DNA from: Mya arenaria
Taxonomy: Eukaryota; Mollusca; Bivalvia; Myida; Myidae
Assembly (NCBI RefSeq): GCF_026914265.1
Contig: NC_069135.1
Location: 30,322,738-30,386,737, forward strand
DNA: 64,000 bases
Reading direction: 5' to 3'
The translations under genes and the position numbers were made by a program. A model generated the notes under the pieces. The model ran no database searches. It was not told the DNA's origin and saw only the letters and a program-made list of their open reading frames with translations. Shown one piece after another: positions 12,622-33,932 of this stretch; within the stretch, counting starts at the first letter, position 1, and every line of letters begins with the position of its first letter.

Positions 12622-15067
12622 TTATCTACATATTTCGTACCATTCAGCGAAACATTTAACTTCCTCATTGTTCAAACAGAAGATATTCGTTGAATTGCAA
12701 TATGCTGTACTACCGCCTGTAAGATCTGTCTGGCATTGACATAATGCCATTTTTGCCGCTGTTTCGGTGTCATAGTACTCCATTGTTTGGTTTTCTTTGG
12801 CTTCTTCAAACGTCATGTTATGAATATCGTGTTCAGAGATATTCAATGTCTGTAGTACTTCGTGTAACTAGAAAGGAAGGCTATATGACATGTATTTCCA
12901 TTTCCATGCTATAACTGAACACACGCGCAAAAACAACATATACAGAGCACAAATACATCAGACTATCTTTATAAATAAATTGGGGATACAATCTGAAACA
13001 TGCCATATACCACACAATGATATTTCAAAGTAGTAATTCCTGGCATCTAGAAAATCATGTGACGATAGAAAATCATTTGTGACTAAAGAGAATTGAATTT
13101 CTGATACATGTATATGTTTCTTATGGTGCTAAAGATAAATAAGTAACAGAGCGTAGCAACATGGGAGACTACTGCATTGATCTTTTGGATGGGGCAATTT
13201 ACGTTTACAGGAGTTTACCAGTTTTTTTACCGTATCTGGATAGCCACTGTTGTTCATTCGGTTGAGGACAATCATTCCAACAGTAGCCAAAGCTGTAAGG
13301 CATTCTGCTCCTGACTCCTCAAACAAAAAAGCAGCCAGTTCATCGATGCGGGGATCAGAGCTAAAACAGCAAGCGGTTGTCTTGTTATGAAAAACTTATC
13401 TTTCTTATATGCAGCTTAGTTTGTCTCGTCGTAAAGTGAACTGTCACAGTAAGTAACCTTAATTTTATATATAGAGCTAAAGAAACGGTGTTGACTATAT
13501 GGACGATCCAAGAGGCTGCACTTTTCACTAAGATGATATCATGTTTAAGGCACCAGGATAAAGCTTTGCAGTTTGAAACGAGTATAGATTAAGTTATCAG
13601 TTGACCATCGAAGTTTGAAGTAAATTTATTTTTGCACAAGCACAGTTATGAAGCATTTTATTTCAAATCAAGATTTCAGGTTTTAATTCCAATGTGTATT
13701 AAGGTACCTGCTAAACAAATATGTGAATGGTGGATGCCTGTTCACCCCGTATTATTTTTGCGTCATTAGAAAAGGTTTAACGAGTGGTGAAATACCGTGT
13801 TCAAATATACTGAAAATTATACCACATACAAGGTTTTTTGGATTTGCAAAATAGGTCATTTCGCGTCTGATTACAGTAAAAGAAAGAAGAAAAATACAAA
13901 AGGAAACTATTTCTATAATGTTGTCTTGGTCATTTATTTTACATATTGGTAATCAGAAAGGAATTCCATTTTAAATTCACAAGTATATGGGGTCACCAGG
14001 CATCGCCATTAAACATAACGACCAACGGTACGATACATCAAAACCTAATCTGTACATCTGATACCTTTATTAAGATATTTTATGCAGTTATTGTCTTTCT
14101 GTGGTGTTCAGTGCCGGTTTTCAGTGCATTTGCTATGTGCCTTTAAATATCAGTGTGTGTGTGTATCACGTATCATTAATGCTACGTCGGAAGGCAATAT
14201 TTTGCTTCGGAAGAAGACTTTAAACAAAGATCACTTTCTATTTCTTCACCATTTTAAATGAAACATAGTGCAGTCTATGTCGCTTACGGAGCCCCACCTA
14301 CGGTCTTTTACGAGAGTTTGATTGAGAGTTTAGTTTCTTCGACACACTTCGACAAACCTATTCACAATACGGTCGTCTGACGGAGCACTGTCAAAACATT
14401 ATTTGGGAAACAGGTTTGTCGAAGTGTTTGATGAAATAATCACCTTATCAAACTTCTCTTAAGCGGCATAGACTGCCCTTTGTTTTATTTAAAATGGTGT
14501 AGTAAAAGAAAAGTTATTTTGATTTAAGTCTTTATTATAAGCAAAATTTTGCCTTCCGACGTAGCATTAATGACGTACATGTAATTTATCACGTGGTTTA
14601 CACACACTGAGTATAATATGTCGTTAAATGTTTGGTTTATACTAATGAATCCTAGCTCGATTTTGAAGAAAGCATCCTTTTTTGAGAGACTAGTATGTGA
14701 TAGTACCTCTGGTGGGCATCGCACCCATAACCTCCTTAGTGAGAGGTGGACATCTATACCACTAGACCATTTCATCCTACCGACAAATGTTTGGCAACTG
14801 AGCATATCCCTATAGTTTCCAAATGTATGTTCAAGCATCATTGTTATATATTCATGAATTAATGTCATCTTAAATTGAAATACAATTTTATAAATACGCT
14901 CTAAATCAAAACGCTGTAGCGTAATAAGTGTTGTAACATGAACATAATTAATCTTACCAATTGGAAATACAATGATCAAAATCATCGAACTGTCCATATG
15001 AAAATGCAGCGAATATTTGAAATATGATCCAGCATATTGCAACGATGTTCGCACATCTTGTCGCCAT
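12622..15067 (-). CDS. Secreted SleB-like (Hydrolase_2) protein, upstream copy
   Basis: Three exons on the minus strand, 15067-14958, 13360-13231 and 12867-12622, join in phase (Cys split TG|C; then phase 0) to give 161 residues. Exon 1 encodes a signal peptide: MATRC, then the hydrophobic run ANIVAICWIIFQIFAAFS, then YGQFDD. Exon 2 has FLFEESGAECLTALATVG and LNRMNNSGYPDT, aligning with the GEARGE...NRV...PDT core of the neighbouring copy and keeping the presumed catalytic Glu. Exon 3 has MTFEEAKENQ and ALCQCQTD in common with the downstream copy. It lacks the IGxHxF end motif, finishing in CFAEWYEICR, so activity may be altered or lost. The acceptors TTTTAG and TTTCTAG and donors GTAAGA and GTAAAA are normal. 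The gene is host-like in structure (introns, signal peptide), although the core fold is best known from bacteria. Confidence 0.72.
14151..14609. mobile_element. Fold-back MITE-like element in intron 1 of the SleB-like gene
   Basis: Long inverted arms, about 14151-14300 and 14455-14609, share CATTAATGCTACGTCGGAAG, the GGCAATATTTTGCTT / GGCAAAATTTTGCTT block, and outer ends CAGTGTGTGT / ACACACACTG. The centre contains a second inverted pair (CACTTCGACAAACCT and AGGTTTGTCGAAGTG). There is no coding capacity. This fits a non-autonomous DNA transposon of unknown superfamily. Confidence 0.7.
14690..14795 (-). mobile_element. tRNA-derived SINE head
   Basis: On the minus strand TGGTCTAGTGGTATAGATG matches a Pol III A box, and GGTTATGGGTGCGATGCCC lies at B-box distance, as in tRNA-like SINE heads. 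It sits beside the fold-back element at 14151-14609 inside an intron. Tail boundaries are unclear. It resembles the tandem tRNA-like units at 42283-43185. Confidence 0.6.
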
Positions 15068-15124
15068 TTCGACCAGTTTGCGAATCCTGTTTTGAATAAA
15101 ATTCGACTCTAGCCGCAAAGTTTA

Positions 15125-15137
15125 CCTTATCTTATCC
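15125..15137 (-). promoter_or_regulatory. Paired GATA motifs upstream of the SleB-like gene
   Basis: On the minus strand GGATAAGATAAGG holds two overlapping GATA-factor motifs about 60 bases upstream of the ATG at 15067. GATA sites commonly drive gut and blood-cell genes in animals; their role here is inference. No TATA box was seen. Confidence 0.3.
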
Positions 15138-15865
15138 GAGGGCCGTTCGAAACTTGTAAATCATTAAATACTAATATTTTGACATAGAAAAACTAGTTTA
15201 ATTGATATATTATTAACCTTACGTGTACATTAACAAGGTGCTACAGCTAACAATCACAATTCACATCACATCTAATTCATTTCAGTATTTTGTGTTTGCT
15301 TCTTTGTATGGGCCAATTCATCTGGGGTGATATTCAATATACAACTTAAGTAAACCTTATGGTTAAACATCATTGACTCCATTTACACTACTGGTCAGTT
15401 CTTTATAAGAAATAATCGATTAGCTACATCTTACATCCAATGAGGACCAATATTAAAAACCAGCCATGTTCATTAATTTTACGTAGATCGATTCTTACGA
15501 ATGCACCAAAAACATTTTAAAGAGTTTATTTCAGTCAGTCTATTTTCCAACAAGGCTTACTTGTTAAACAAGTGTCGGAAGTAAAAAGGAGCATACACTG
15601 GGTGCTTGCATTTCAGAAGGAACCAATGGCAAACGAGGATTTTTCAATTTTTCTATTCATTTATTTTACGTAGATGGAATACAGCAAAAGACACCGAAAA
15701 CGTCAGGAGTCCAATTTTAACGATCTTCAGAAAATTAAGGGGGCTACCTCGGCATGCGGCCGATTGATGTGTGTAGTCTACGGAAATTGAATTTCAAAGC
15801 CGTTTCAAGGAAATACCGGTCGGAAAACAGGTAAAGCTTTTTTGGTTTGGTAGGGAGCCAGGGCT

Positions 15866-16160
15866 TGAGCCGTATTTATGACGTATGTTATAGGCTCTCA
15901 ACCAATGGGAGCCGTATTTATGACGTATGTTATAGGCTCTCAACCAATGGGAGCCGTATTTATGACGTATGTTATAGGCTCTCAACCAATGGGAGTCGTA
16001 TTTATGACGTATGTTATAGGCTCTCAACCAATGGGAGCCGTATTTATGACGTATGTTATAGGCTCTCAACCAATGGGAGCCGTATTTATGACGCATGTTA
16101 TAGGCTCTCAACCAATGGGAGCCGTATTTATGACGCATGTTATAGGCTTTCAACCAATGG
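15866..16160. repeat. 42-bp minisatellite, seven units
   Basis: Seven nearly identical 42-bp units run from about 15866 to 16160. Each holds a hairpin GGCTC-N11-GAGCC, a CCAAT pentamer and a TGACGTA (CRE-like) or TGACGCA motif. Because 42 is divisible by three, long open frames with a 14-residue repeat appear in several frames on both strands. These are artefacts, not proteins. The array lies about 0.8 kb upstream of the SleB-like start codon. Confidence 0.9.
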
Positions 16161-16164
16161 AGTG

Positions 16165-18300
16165 CTTGTTAATCACCCTTGAGGTGAATTCAAATTTTGG
16201 AGCAGCCACCATTTTTTTCATCTGATAGTCATATTATTGATAAGCTGAGAAGGAAGTTAATAGACTTATCTACCATAGAACAATTATGATACATTTAAGA
16301 AAAGTCTCCTCTGTAAATTTTTAATCGTGCTTCACCTCTGATGTCAATATTTAAGCACTGCATGATAATAAACCCATTATATTTTCTACTGAAAACATGA
16401 TCAAGTCACTGCAAAAACCGTACATAAAAAGAGCCTAAATCCAGAATCGAAAGCAGATTTTTAAATGGTCTGCTGCAGTTCTCTAGGCTTTATATGTTTG
16501 TGGAAAATGATTATCTTTCAAAAACACAAACCTCAAAAAACATATCTCAAACTTAACGTTGTGTAAACAAAGCATGTTATTTGAACAAACATGTTCCATG
16601 ATGCACTTAACACCAATTAAATTTGCAACCATTTTATACTCAAAGTTCTTCTTATTAGCTAAAATTTAGTTTAATAACTTATTTTGTAATGAAATTTAAA
16701 TAAATTAAAATAAATTGATTTTCTTGTAACGAGTTAATCAGTTTTGTAAAGTCTTAATGTGATTCAACTCATGCATTTACGGACCAAATCAAATGATGTT
16801 TGACATGGAAACTCTCTGAAACTCTTTCTTTAAAATTTGTTATCTTCTTGTCAACTTAGGATTGAATTATTTATGTTGGAAACAAGACGCTTAACAGACC
16901 TGAGCTGTGTAAAACCTTTTTGAGATTGAATAACCTTCTTCAAGAGTGTTTTAAAAAAATCACGTCTTAGACATTTTCAGAGTTCACAGTCTGTACATCT
17001 TTGTTTTAATGAAATTCAGATTAATTTCATTGAATGATGAACAAGTTTATAGCAGTTTATTTATACCACGTTCATTTTGAACATTTCAATTATTTTCTAA
17101 ATGTATTTTTCTAAATAATATGTCGATACAAAAGGCTATAATTTCCCTTTTATTATGATAACAAACTTATATTCATAAAAAATAGATATACATGTCAAAA
17201 TGAGTCACCCTCTTCACTATTTTCTATATCCATAGTATCCAAGGATAAACGCAGAATAAAGAAGCAAAAAGAAATGAAGGGTCTCCAAGCGGATAAACGA
17301 TATGTAGGACAACCCTTAATGAATGATACAAGATAATGTCAACTTTGTCCCTATTTTCGTATAAGTTGAGGGTTGCGTAATTTTCAAGCGTTATCAGAAT
17401 GAAGAACTGTGCAACTACAAGTATTAGTCGGATTTTGTTAAACGTGAAATAAGAAAATAGCTGTTTTTCAAAATCTTACCAAATAAACCTTGCATTCAGT
17501 TTGCGTTAAAAACACTTGCATTTTCGACGCAATCGTCACATAAATTTACGTAACATCAGGTTTGGAGAAGTTCAGAATCAGTAAAGGAAGAAATATTAGC
17601 CCTTTACTGTACGGAACAAAGGGATCATATATATTACTTATGATGTTAATGATAATTACAATTAAATATAGTAACAGAATGATAGAAGCTTTTGCACTGC
17701 ATGACCTATAAACTTGTGAAGTGCATACGCTTATTTCCAATGCGGTTCATGCCTAGTTACCACAACTTATGTTATAAACAACGTGGTGTATATAATTACT
17801 AATAACTTTTATTATGTACTAAGATAAGTTTAATTATCATATGACATTAATCAATAATTGAATAGTTTATTGTATGATATTTACGACAGGTAATTATGAT
17901 AAAATAAATGTGTGTTTTTAAGTAGGTACTTTTTAAAATACATTGCAAACTAGATGACAAGCATTTTTTATGTGCAAGTACATTGAATTAATTTATTTCA
18001 GAAATAATTCAGAATAAACAAAGGTAGTTTATTTTCTTCTACCCCCCCCCACCCCTTATTTATTTTCTGATGCAATATTACTGAACTTAATACATATACA
18101 TGCTGCAATATATACAAAAAGAAACATGAACGGGTGTAAGAAAATGCCAATAAGTGCTCTTATTTATTCAAACATTTTAATGAATTGCAATTAAAAGACA
18201 AGGTATCTAAATATTTAAGTAGAAAGAAGTCTCTAAGACCACATTACTAAGCATAACCCAGTCAAAATTGTCAATACTTTCCGTTAATATAATCATTATT
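16165..18300. other. Non-coding spacer
   Basis: AT-rich sequence without recognised genes. A cytosine run near 18040-18053 is the only low-complexity tract of note. Confidence 0.45.
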
Positions 18301-18513
18301 TTGTATCATATACTACTTCCATGTGTTTTTAAAAGGTATTGAGTGATTTCTGATGCAAAAATGTATTAAAAGATGTCCCGTTCATCTACCTATGAATGTT
18401 AGTACAATTTTCTTGACTTCAAAGAAGAAAAAAGTCATTTATAGTGAAACAAATATTGGAAGAAGTAAAATTCTTAAAATGTAAACATGTAAAAATAGAG
18501 GTTTAAATTTTAT

Positions 18514-18730
18514 TTAACTGTTTAAGAGATGCCATTTGTTAATGAAAGTTTGTCCTATCACCGTATATGTATGTACTTGTTCCACTTTTGTGTTAGCCGT
18601 TCTGAAGAAGGGTTTGTTGGTGTCTAGTTGTATTTCATCTTCAATTGTCTTTGGAATGAGGGCTATTGTCCTTTCCAATAACTCATTCATCTGTCCCTGA
18701 ACTAAACTTTGAACAAACGGGGGATTTAGT
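18514..18730 (-). CDS. Unrecognised reading frame in duplication copy 1 (possible terminal exon)
   Basis: On the minus strand, after an acceptor-like TTTTCTCAATTCGTAG, about 71 codons run to a TAA at 18514-18516. The composition looks protein-like (LVQGQMNELLERTIALIPK, then TIEDEIQLDTNK). The equivalent region of copy 2 shares the beginning, but its frame differs in the second half. I do not recognise a family. It could be a terminal exon of an unrecognised gene or a relic; the lack of conservation between copies argues that at least one is not functional. Confidence 0.3.
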
Positions 18731-18946
18731 CTACGAATTGAGAAAAGTTATATTTCAAATGCTATGCTTTAATTTCGGGACAAGATAAATGAGTTATCAC
18801 AAAAAGACAATTAATCGATGTTATTTTAATGAGTCATTATTTATTTACGCTGTACAAATATCAAATTTTCTTGGCTCATTTTCTTGCTGTCAAATGTTGT
18901 CTGCTTCATAATTTGAATCTATTTTTGCGACGCTTCCGACGGCCCC

Positions 18947-19189
18947 CTAATGGATGATATAGAGGTATCTTGTTAAATATGTCCTCTGCTGGATGCCATT
19001 TGAATGAGATCTCCGAAATGAATCGTTTTCATCCACAGGACCGTTAAATAAAATTTCGAAAAATGAGGGTATATATTCAAAATCATATGAACTAAAATAT
19101 TTCAGATATGTTTTGAAAAGTACCAGATCTTGTCGACATTGGGGTGCAAGGACAATTGTAAAACTGTACGCTAAACGCTCAATGGAGGA
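18947..19189 (-). CDS. Unrecognised 80-codon reading frame in duplication copy 1
   Basis: A minus-strand frame open from 19189 to a TAG at 18947, with protein-like content (IVLAPQCRQDLVLFKTYLKY, then DFEYIPSFFEILFNGP) and a basic tail region (FRRSHSNGIQQR). There is no initiating Met near the start, so it would have to be an internal or terminal exon. The stop position is shared with copy 2, but the copy 2 frame is not continuous across the same span. It lies 5' of the frame at 18514-18730 on the same strand, so the two could belong to one decayed gene. No family is recognised. Confidence 0.3.
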   Translation of the reverse strand, partial: SSIERLAYSFTIVLAPQCRQDLVLFKTYLKYFSSYDFEYIPSFFEILFNGPVDENDSFRRSHSNGIQQRTYLTRYLYIIH

Positions 19190-19752
19190 TTATAACTTGT
19201 CTCAATGAAAGCCAGTAGTAAATTTCAACGAATGGCACCAGAACCTGAATAGCAAGAGTGATGTAGCCACGAATGAAATATTTAGTGTTTGTGTCTATGA
19301 GGTGTAATTTAATGCGGTCTTTCACTGAAATAATCATTTATTTTATTGTTTTTGCCTTAAATGAATAGTTAATGACAGATAGTTTTTGTTGTTGCCCTTT
19401 CTTCAGGACGGAGCGCCAAAATGAATGCGAAAACACGATAAATAGGATTAGACATGGAAGTATTTCATTTCACATCTAATGCAAACCAACTGCATGTTAC
19501 AACAGTAAAATGTCATTAGAAGTTTGTCTTCGAAATGTAAGAGAGTTGAGTTAGCTACGCTATTGATTTATGGTTAATTTTACAAATTTCGGTACAGATA
19601 AGTATCTGGCGGTTGTTGCGGGTTTGTTTGTTCACAGAAATGACATAACTCATTTTAAACTAAGTCATAATTGACGCCAACTTGGAATTTGTGAGAGCTC
19701 CAATTTCAGCAATTAAACCAACACGTCGTCTGAAGGTTTAAATTGAAACCAA

Positions 19753-21211
19753 ATCATATAATACTTGTATGTTCTTTTTAAGATATTGAGTGATTTCTTA
19801 TGCAAAAAATTATTTAAAGATGTCCCGTTCATCACCCGATGAATGTAAGTACAATTATCTTGACTTCAAAGAAGAAATAGTCATTTATAGTGAAACAAAT
19901 ATTGGAAGAAGTACAATTAAATAAATTAAACGTGTAAAAAAGAGGTTTCCATGCATTTATGTAACTGTTTAAGAGACGCCAGTTTTCTCATGAAAGTTTG
20001 TCCTATCACTGTAAAAGTATGTACTTGTTCCACTTTTGTGTTAGCCGTTCTGAAGAAGCGTTTTTTTTGTTGTCTAGTTGTATTTCATCTTCAATTGTCT
20101 TTGGAATGCGGGCTATTGTCCTTTCCAATAACTCATTCATCTGTCCCTGAACTAAACTTTGAACAACCGGGAGACTTAGTCTTCGGATTTAGAATAATTA
20201 TATTTCAAAAGCCATGCTCCAATTTCGGGACAAGATAAATGAGTTATCGGAAAGGGACAATGAATCGATGTAATTTTAATGAGTCATTATTTATTTACGC
20301 TGTACAAATATAAATTTTCTTGGCTCATTTTCTTGCTGTCAAATGTTGTCTGCTTCATAATTTGAATATATTTTTGTGACGCATCCGTCGGCCCCCTACT
20401 GGGTAATATAGAGGTATCTTGTTAAATATGTCCTCTGCTGGATGCCATTTGAATGAGATCTCCGAAATGAATCGTTTTCATCCACAGGACCGTTAAATAA
20501 AATTTCGAATAAATGAGGGTATATATTCAAAATCATATGAACTTAAATATTTAAGACATGTTTTGAAAAGTACTATATCTAGTCGACATTGGGGTGCAAG
20601 GACAAATGTAAAACTGTTAGTTAAAACGCTCAATGGAGGATTATTACTTGTCTCAATGTAAGCCAGTAGTAAATTCAACGAGTTGGCACCAAAAGCTGAA
20701 TTTCAAGAGTGATGTAGCCACGAATGAAATATTTAGTGTTTGTGTCTATGAGGTGAAATTTACTGCGATCTTTCACTGAAATAATCATTTATTTTATTGT
20801 TTTTGCCTTAAATGGAAATTTAATAACAGTTAGTTTTTGTTGTTGTTTTTTCTTCACAACGGAGCGCCAAAATGAATGTGAAAACATCAGATTACTTGAA
20901 CGATGAATAGGATTAGACATGGAAGTTTTTTATTTAACATCTAATGCAAACCAACTGCATGTTACCATGGTTAAATGTCATTACAAATTTGTTTTAGAAA
21001 TGTAAGAGAGATTAATTAGTTACTGTAATGAGTAATGGTAAAGTTTACAAATTTCGTTACAGAGGAGTATCTGGCGGTTGTTGCTGGTTTGTTTGTTCAC
21101 GGAAATGACATTACTCAATATAAACGAAGTACTAATTGACGCCAACTCTGAATTAGTGAGAGCTACAATTTCAGCAATTATACCAACACGTGGTCTGAAG
21201 GTTTAAAACGT
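19753..21211. repeat. Tandem duplication of about 1.45 kb, copy 2
   Basis: Direct repeat of 18302-19750, joined to it with almost no spacer. The reading frames of copy 1 are not kept intact here. A plus-strand open frame at 19951-20238 in this copy is not open in copy 1 and is taken as chance. Confidence 0.85.
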
Positions 21212-24200
21212 AACGCTAATAGATGGCATGACTTATTTAAAAAAAGGTAACAACGAGGATAGGCCACATGTCTAGGCCGTTGTGGTCGATTATTTGGTGA
21301 TTAATTCTGTATAGTAAATCATTATTTCAAATCTGATAAAACTAGTTCCAGTCAAGAAGTTTTTAAACTAAACATATTATTACTTCTCGATATTTTTTAA
21401 AAGAGTATCAACAATCCGTTCATTCACCTTCCTTTGTCAACCGTCGCTGGAAGACGGGTGTGGTCACATACATGTGTTCGCCTCTCACTCATAAGGGGGA
21501 GCATTTTCTTGGCATTTAACCAAAGAAAATTACAGACGTTTGCCCAGAACGGTGCGATATAATATATTGCTGATCTAATTTGGTTTAACAATTATGTGTT
21601 CGCCAATTTCAGCAAAGCTGTTATTTCTAAACTATGTAATTTTAGATTTAAGAGAAATTTAATGCGTAAATTTGAACAAATGTCCTACTGCATCTTACAT
21701 TTTAGGTACACGAAGATACACAAACATAGGTGCGCTGCCGTAGCAATGGCATGCTGGGTGTTTCCCATAAACGGAACTGTCAACGTTTTGCATTACAAAA
21801 ACGAATAAACAAATACTTAATGATTTAAGATACAGTAATGTTACACTGCAAAATTAATAGGGATCTGTTTTGAGATAGCTGTTTGCTGGCGTGTGCTGTT
21901 TGTGTATATATATGGTTACAACTTTTACAATGAAATGCTCAAATATATATGATCTTTGCACTTACTAATAAGATAACATTTTATCAAAGTTATAAAAAAG
22001 AAGATACTTTATGATAGACAAACAAAGACATAAAATAGTTATACTTTCGCAAGATGATGATAACGCAAAACAATACATGTTTGGTTATTACAGTATGCGC
22101 GGTAAACTCCAAAATATGATCACAGTTTTAGTGTCTTGCCGGTCAATATGTTCATGTGTAACAACCGTTTTAGTGTTATTATTACACTTTTTTGGCGCTT
22201 CTCCAGAATACGTTTTTATAAAATGTCATTAATTGTATGATCGCACATATTCTAGTGCCATTTTTACATCAGTTTGTTTATGTTTTCTATCTAATTTTCT
22301 TAGATCGATACATATTGGTCATGTTATTGACCTCTGTCACATGCGCAATGCTGTTGCTTCCATTGCAAAATGCTTATTATCACACAGTGACATTGGTGTT
22401 GAGTTGGTCTTTTGTAGTTGTATATTTTATGTTTTAGTACAATTAATATTCTGGAGTCAATCATGCTAATTATTATATGATGGTTACGACCTTCTCGTCA
22501 TCGTTCAGATGATCTAAAATCTGTCAAAGCATAACCGATGCCGCCCCTTTTCATTGAACACAACTCTAAATGAAGTAAACCAATGAACTATACACTAATA
22601 ATACTCAAAGGATACATAGCTAAGTGTTATCAAGCAAGGCGTGCCTTAAAACAGGCCTTAAAAAACTAACCTATGGAATGTCTGACACGTTAAGCTCTAT
22701 CTGACCAACCCTTGTGTTATGGCACTGATGCCGAGGCAGAGTGCTTTCCATAACTGACGCATGTACTACATATCAGTTCATGCCTTCCACAAGACTCTTA
22801 ATTATCTGTTATTCAGATGTTTTCTTAATTTTATTTTCATGTCTTGAGTGTCTCAATATAGAAGGGCATGTACGTATAAATACATTTACGATAAGGGTGT
22901 CTTGGTACACTAATATTATAAACAAAACAAAGACTCAATAAAATGTGATTTATTTTATTTGGGACATGTTTTGACACTGATGTTTCTTCAACGCATGTAT
23001 TCATATTGTACATATATTGACATTTTTATTCATTCGGATTCATCAACCGTTTTAGACAATTATTGAACAACCAGGTCCGGTATTTGTAAAACGTCTTTAT
23101 TAATTTATTAACTTAAGTCAATTTCCTTACCTTTTCACAGACATATTAAAATAAAAAAAGTGGTTTTAACATAAAGGTGTGTCTTTTTGATAACAAAATA
23201 TTGTATTTCAGATTTCATAAAGTGATTAAATGATATAATAAAAGAAAAGAATATCGGCCCAGAAAGTTACTTTTTGTCATTTTACCAACCGTGGCATATA
23301 CCGCATGTTCGGAATAAAAACATAATTTATAAAAGTAGCAGCATCGTATCACAAAATGCATGTTTTTTAACAATAAGACAAGGTCCGTTCTTAATTATAT
23401 GTTCAATGTATAAAACAAATACTAACATCTTTAAGACGGCATCTATATATTTTTAACCAATTTGGAGAATCTGGCATTGGCCGGTTTAGTGCTCAAAAGT
23501 ATGTTTGTTTTTAAGCCCACATATCTACCTGAATATATGCCATGACGACTGAGTGCTGATTCACCAAAACCTATGAACGTCGTTTGGAAATGCTGCAATC
23601 CCATTAAATTTAACAACTTTCAAACATTGTAGTAAACCTGATAATATTTTTTCAAAATGCAAAATGGTACTTGAACTATTTATACATATGTATTATATGA
23701 ACTATAAATAACAGAGAAAACTATCGTACATACACATGATGTGTATTTAGTCATAGTAACCTTGAAAGAAACATATACAGCGTTGAACATACTTTACTAT
23801 AACACAGTATTACATAACCAAAAGTCGGAATTGTTTCCAGTGTATGCCAACTTAATAGATCTTTGCAATGGCTTAGAAGTAGATAATAAACTTTGTTGTT
23901 AAACTTCGTTTTTGGGGGGGGGGGAAGAAACCGAAATCATGTCAATATCTAAAGAATTACCAATATCGTACATGTACCAATTCGATCGGAGGTGAAAATA
24001 GACATCTTTGTTAAAGTCTTTGAACAAGCTACAGGTTGTGCTTTTCATTGTTTCTGGTTCTTAATATCGTGGCAAAGGTTTGATAATTCGTACTAAGTAC
24101 TCACAAGTTCTAAACCCATTATTTTTTCAAAGCCTTTCGCCTTTGACACGCCTTCGACAATCGAATCGAGTTCAGATAAAGCAGTAACAACAATAAAACG

Positions 24201-24250
24201 TCGGCGGCCCTCCGCTGTCAGACATCCTTGATATAGGAGGAACGGAGGCG
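21212..24250. other. Non-coding spacer
   Basis: AT-rich sequence between the tandem duplication and the serine protease stop codon. Short frames here have no protein character. A run of 13 guanines lies near 23911-23924. The 3' UTR of the minus-strand protease should occupy the right end; no close canonical polyadenylation signal was found. Confidence 0.4.
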
Positions 24251-24251
24251 A

Positions 24252-33932
<9,681 letters not shown>

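Larger units (their letters stand above)
18302..19750. repeat. Tandem duplication of about 1.45 kb, copy 1
   Basis: This block is followed directly by a second copy at 19753-21211 in the same orientation. Landmarks in matching order are TATTGAGTGATTTCTGATGC, GTGTTAGCCGTTCTGAAGAA, CTCTGCTGGATGCCATTTGA, GACATTGGGGTGCAAGGACA and CCAACACGTCGTCTGAAGGT. By eye most positions are identical, with scattered substitutions and small indels, so the duplication is neither ancient nor very recent. No terminal repeats mark it as a transposon. Confidence 0.85.

Noticed and set aside
14524-15054. A 176-codon minus-strand frame
   Set aside because: It reads the wrong frame through the signal-peptide exon (15067-14958) and on through an intron, SINE and MITE. 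The real start is the ATG at 15067.
15794-16225. Overlapping repeat-peptide frames on both strands
   Set aside because: All come from the 42-bp minisatellite. Three frames open at once with the same period is the mark of a repeat, not of a protein.
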